Assembly: GCA_948567375.1 (NCBI GenBank)
Contig: OX419756.1
Span: 25,806,333-25,870,332 of the forward strand
DNA: 64,000 nucleotides
Direction: 5' to 3'
Source: Lunularia cruciata
Lineage: Eukaryota; Streptophyta; Marchantiopsida; Lunulariales; Lunulariaceae
Under the pieces are notes generated by a model. It was given only the letters and a program-made list of their open reading frames with translations, had not been told where the DNA came from and did not search any database. Shown here piece after piece: positions 62,307 to 64,000 of the stretch. A program made the position numbers and the translations under genes. Every line of letters starts with the position of its first letter. Within the stretch, counting starts at the first letter, position 1.

Positions 62307-64000
62307 TGTGGTGCCCACATTTTTTGTTTTTTTCAGAATAAAGGAGAAGAAGTGTATAGAGGAGTCGGATTGTGCATGTATAGTGAAGAAGGTGAAGAAA
62401 AGAGTCGTCGGAATGAAACCCAAAGTAAAGTGACTTCGGGTCATAAGGCGAAGTATTTGGAAATGCCTTGTCAGCATAGAACCCAAAGTAAATTGTCTTC
62501 GGATTGGGGGGAGCTCAACCCGAGGCAAAGACATTCTAACAACCTTTTTTCGGGGCAAGAAATTCAAGAAGGAGCCGTTTGAAACCTTGCGGCTCATACG
62601 CGCGAAGGTTGATTGACAGTGACAGGTGCATGTTGGAGGTGTGATTTCTCGGTAGAAACTCAAAGTGACAGAAGACAAAGAAGCGCAACTCTATAAAAAT
62701 CAAAACTGCAACAACAAACTGTCGAGTAATTTTCCTTCGCCGTTGAGGAGTTGTCTTGCAGGTGATCCGAGAAAGGGAAATAGAGTTGGCCTCGTGTTAG
62801 TGCACAAAGGAGAAGTTGCGAGAGTGAAATCAAGAGAAAGTGCGAAAGTAGAAGAGATGGGAGGAGGGAGGAAGAACTCCGAATTTGTAGTGAGAAATCA
62901 TGCAATTCGGAGATTAGATGTGATAGCGCGGATTGAAGTCTTGAGCCAACTTCAGATCACATTTCTGGCATGGAATTGGAACGTGAGTTTTCTAGGATTC
63001 ATGACAGAAATCATCGAGAGTAAGTGTCTTGATGGACCCAAGGAAGAAGGGAAGAGAGGAAATCCAGCTCATTGGACAGAGTCGGATTGGAGACTCGTAC
63101 TCGGGAAGGAGGCAGGCTCGGAGCAGGGAGCCACGTTCTTGGGGAAAGGAGAGATAGCTCAGGAGACGTAGGAGGTGAGAGATGCCTTCTCGTCGAAAAG
63201 AACAAAGAATGGGTACAAAGTTGAGAGTTACAAAGATCCAGTGAAGAGAGGGATTGTGAGTGCTCTCATGGCAATCTTGAAGCCGGAAAGAACGACTTAT
63301 GTGATGAAACACCAAGCGGTGTTCTTCCATAAGTTGTTTGCAGGAGAACCTATCAATTGGGCGAGGTGTTTTCACGGGAGAACAAGGCAGATGGTGTGGA
63401 ATTTGCGGGATAAGTCGTCTCCACACTACATTGTGCCGTTTGCAGCACACTTCTACCTCAGGCTCAATTTGTTGAACTTGGCGGAGCGGACTCGGATGGT
63501 GTTGCACTTCCATCTTGATGTGCAAAAGGAGGTCGACGTCAAGGAGCAGCAATACATTCTCCAAATCCGGAGCACGGACAACTACTACGCAAAGACAAGG
63601 AAGAACATGGAGGTCGTAGTGAGTAGTCCGACAAAGAAGAGGAGTCGGCAAGGAGAAGCCGAAGAAAGCAAGAAACCTCGAAAGATGCAGAGAAATAACC
63701 TGAGGCAAAGTATGGTGGTAATTGGGTTGGAAGATGAAGACTCAGAAGGCAAGGCCGAGCTGAAGACGGAAGACTCGGAACATGAGGAGGAACCGGAGCT
63801 GACATTGCAGAGTGGAGATACGAGCAGTGACAGTGAAGAAGGAGGAGAGATGACATTGGTACCAGCAGCCAACGAAGAAGAATAAGAAGTGCAAGCCGAG
63901 TTGGAGGCCGAAGACAACTCGCCGTTGGAAGACGAAGTACCAATGCCAGAGGAAAAGAAGATCGCAGTACAGCGAGGAGTTCACTCACGACGTAAGGCAA
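62307..64000 (+). mobile_element. Family 1 LTR (5' end intact), runs off right edge
   Basis: It starts TGTGGTGCCCACATTTTTTG inside a Family 4 LTR, with no pol sequence before it, so this is a true outer end of a Family 1 insertion. It matches 23767-25145 closely and 1-3383 in reverse. The window ends inside it. Confidence 0.85.
62700..63885 (+). pseudogene. Family 1 LTR-internal ORF, best-preserved copy
   Basis: This is the clearest copy of the LTR ORF, with about one break. It shows an N-terminal globular region (RRLDVIARIEVLSQLQ, then GFMTEIIESKCLDGP), a conserved middle (KHQAVFFHKLFAGEPINWAR, MVWNLRDKSSPHYIVPFAA), a KKRSRQGEAEESKKPRK basic patch that looks like a nuclear localisation signal, and an acidic Ser/Glu-rich tail. 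Copies at 430-2960 and 9750-11530 suggest that a coiled coil follows the tail. The function is unknown. Confidence 0.65.

Noticed and set aside
63539-64000. Minus-strand Leu/Ser-rich frame
   Set aside because: Antisense shadow of the Family 1 LTR ORF.

Overview
The window looks like nuclear DNA of a land plant with a large, repeat-rich genome. The evidence is an 11-exon gene for PHS1, a plant-type fusion of an atypical tubulin kinase with a dual-specificity phosphatase, together with dense Ty3/gypsy LTR retrotransposons that use initiator-Met tRNA primer sites and end their pol genes in chromodomains. I cannot fix the clade from this sequence; a non-flowering land plant is possible. No rRNA, tRNA, CRISPR or prokaryotic features were seen.

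Layout. Positions 1-25,145 are nested and abutting LTR retroelement remains. Four families recur, and the numbers are mine. Family 1 has a very long LTR (about 3.7-3.8 kb) starting TGTGGTACCCACA, with a protein-coding ORF inside the LTR. Family 2 is a chromovirus with a roughly 740 bp LTR, TGTAATACC...ATTACA. Family 3 is a chromovirus with a roughly 425 bp LTR, TGTAACAATATGG...CTTTTACA, packed with GAAnnTTC sites. Family 4 is known mostly from its roughly 550 bp LTR, TGTCACRCC...ACA. The left block includes a structurally complete Family 2 element (16,795-23,374, 5 bp target duplication GAAAG) inserted into the pol region of a Family 1 element.

Positions 25,146-41,900 form a retroelement-poor host island. 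PHS1 lies on the minus strand (31,233-37,840) and its full exon-intron structure can be read. Two weaker gene candidates lie upstream (38.1-39.4 kb) and one on the far left (25.9-26.4 kb). The stretch downstream of PHS1 holds several local tandem duplications (26.7, 28.7-29.0, 29.7-30.6 kb).

Positions 41,900-64,000 are a second retroelement block, dominated by at least five Family 3 copies in both orientations. One is structurally complete with target duplication GGTGG (53,044-58,676). Family 4 LTRs are inserted among them, and a Family 1 LTR runs off the right edge.

The two observations most worth following are the ORF-bearing giant LTR of Family 1 and the heat-shock-element-like arrays that sit just upstream of a TATA box in every Family 3 LTR.
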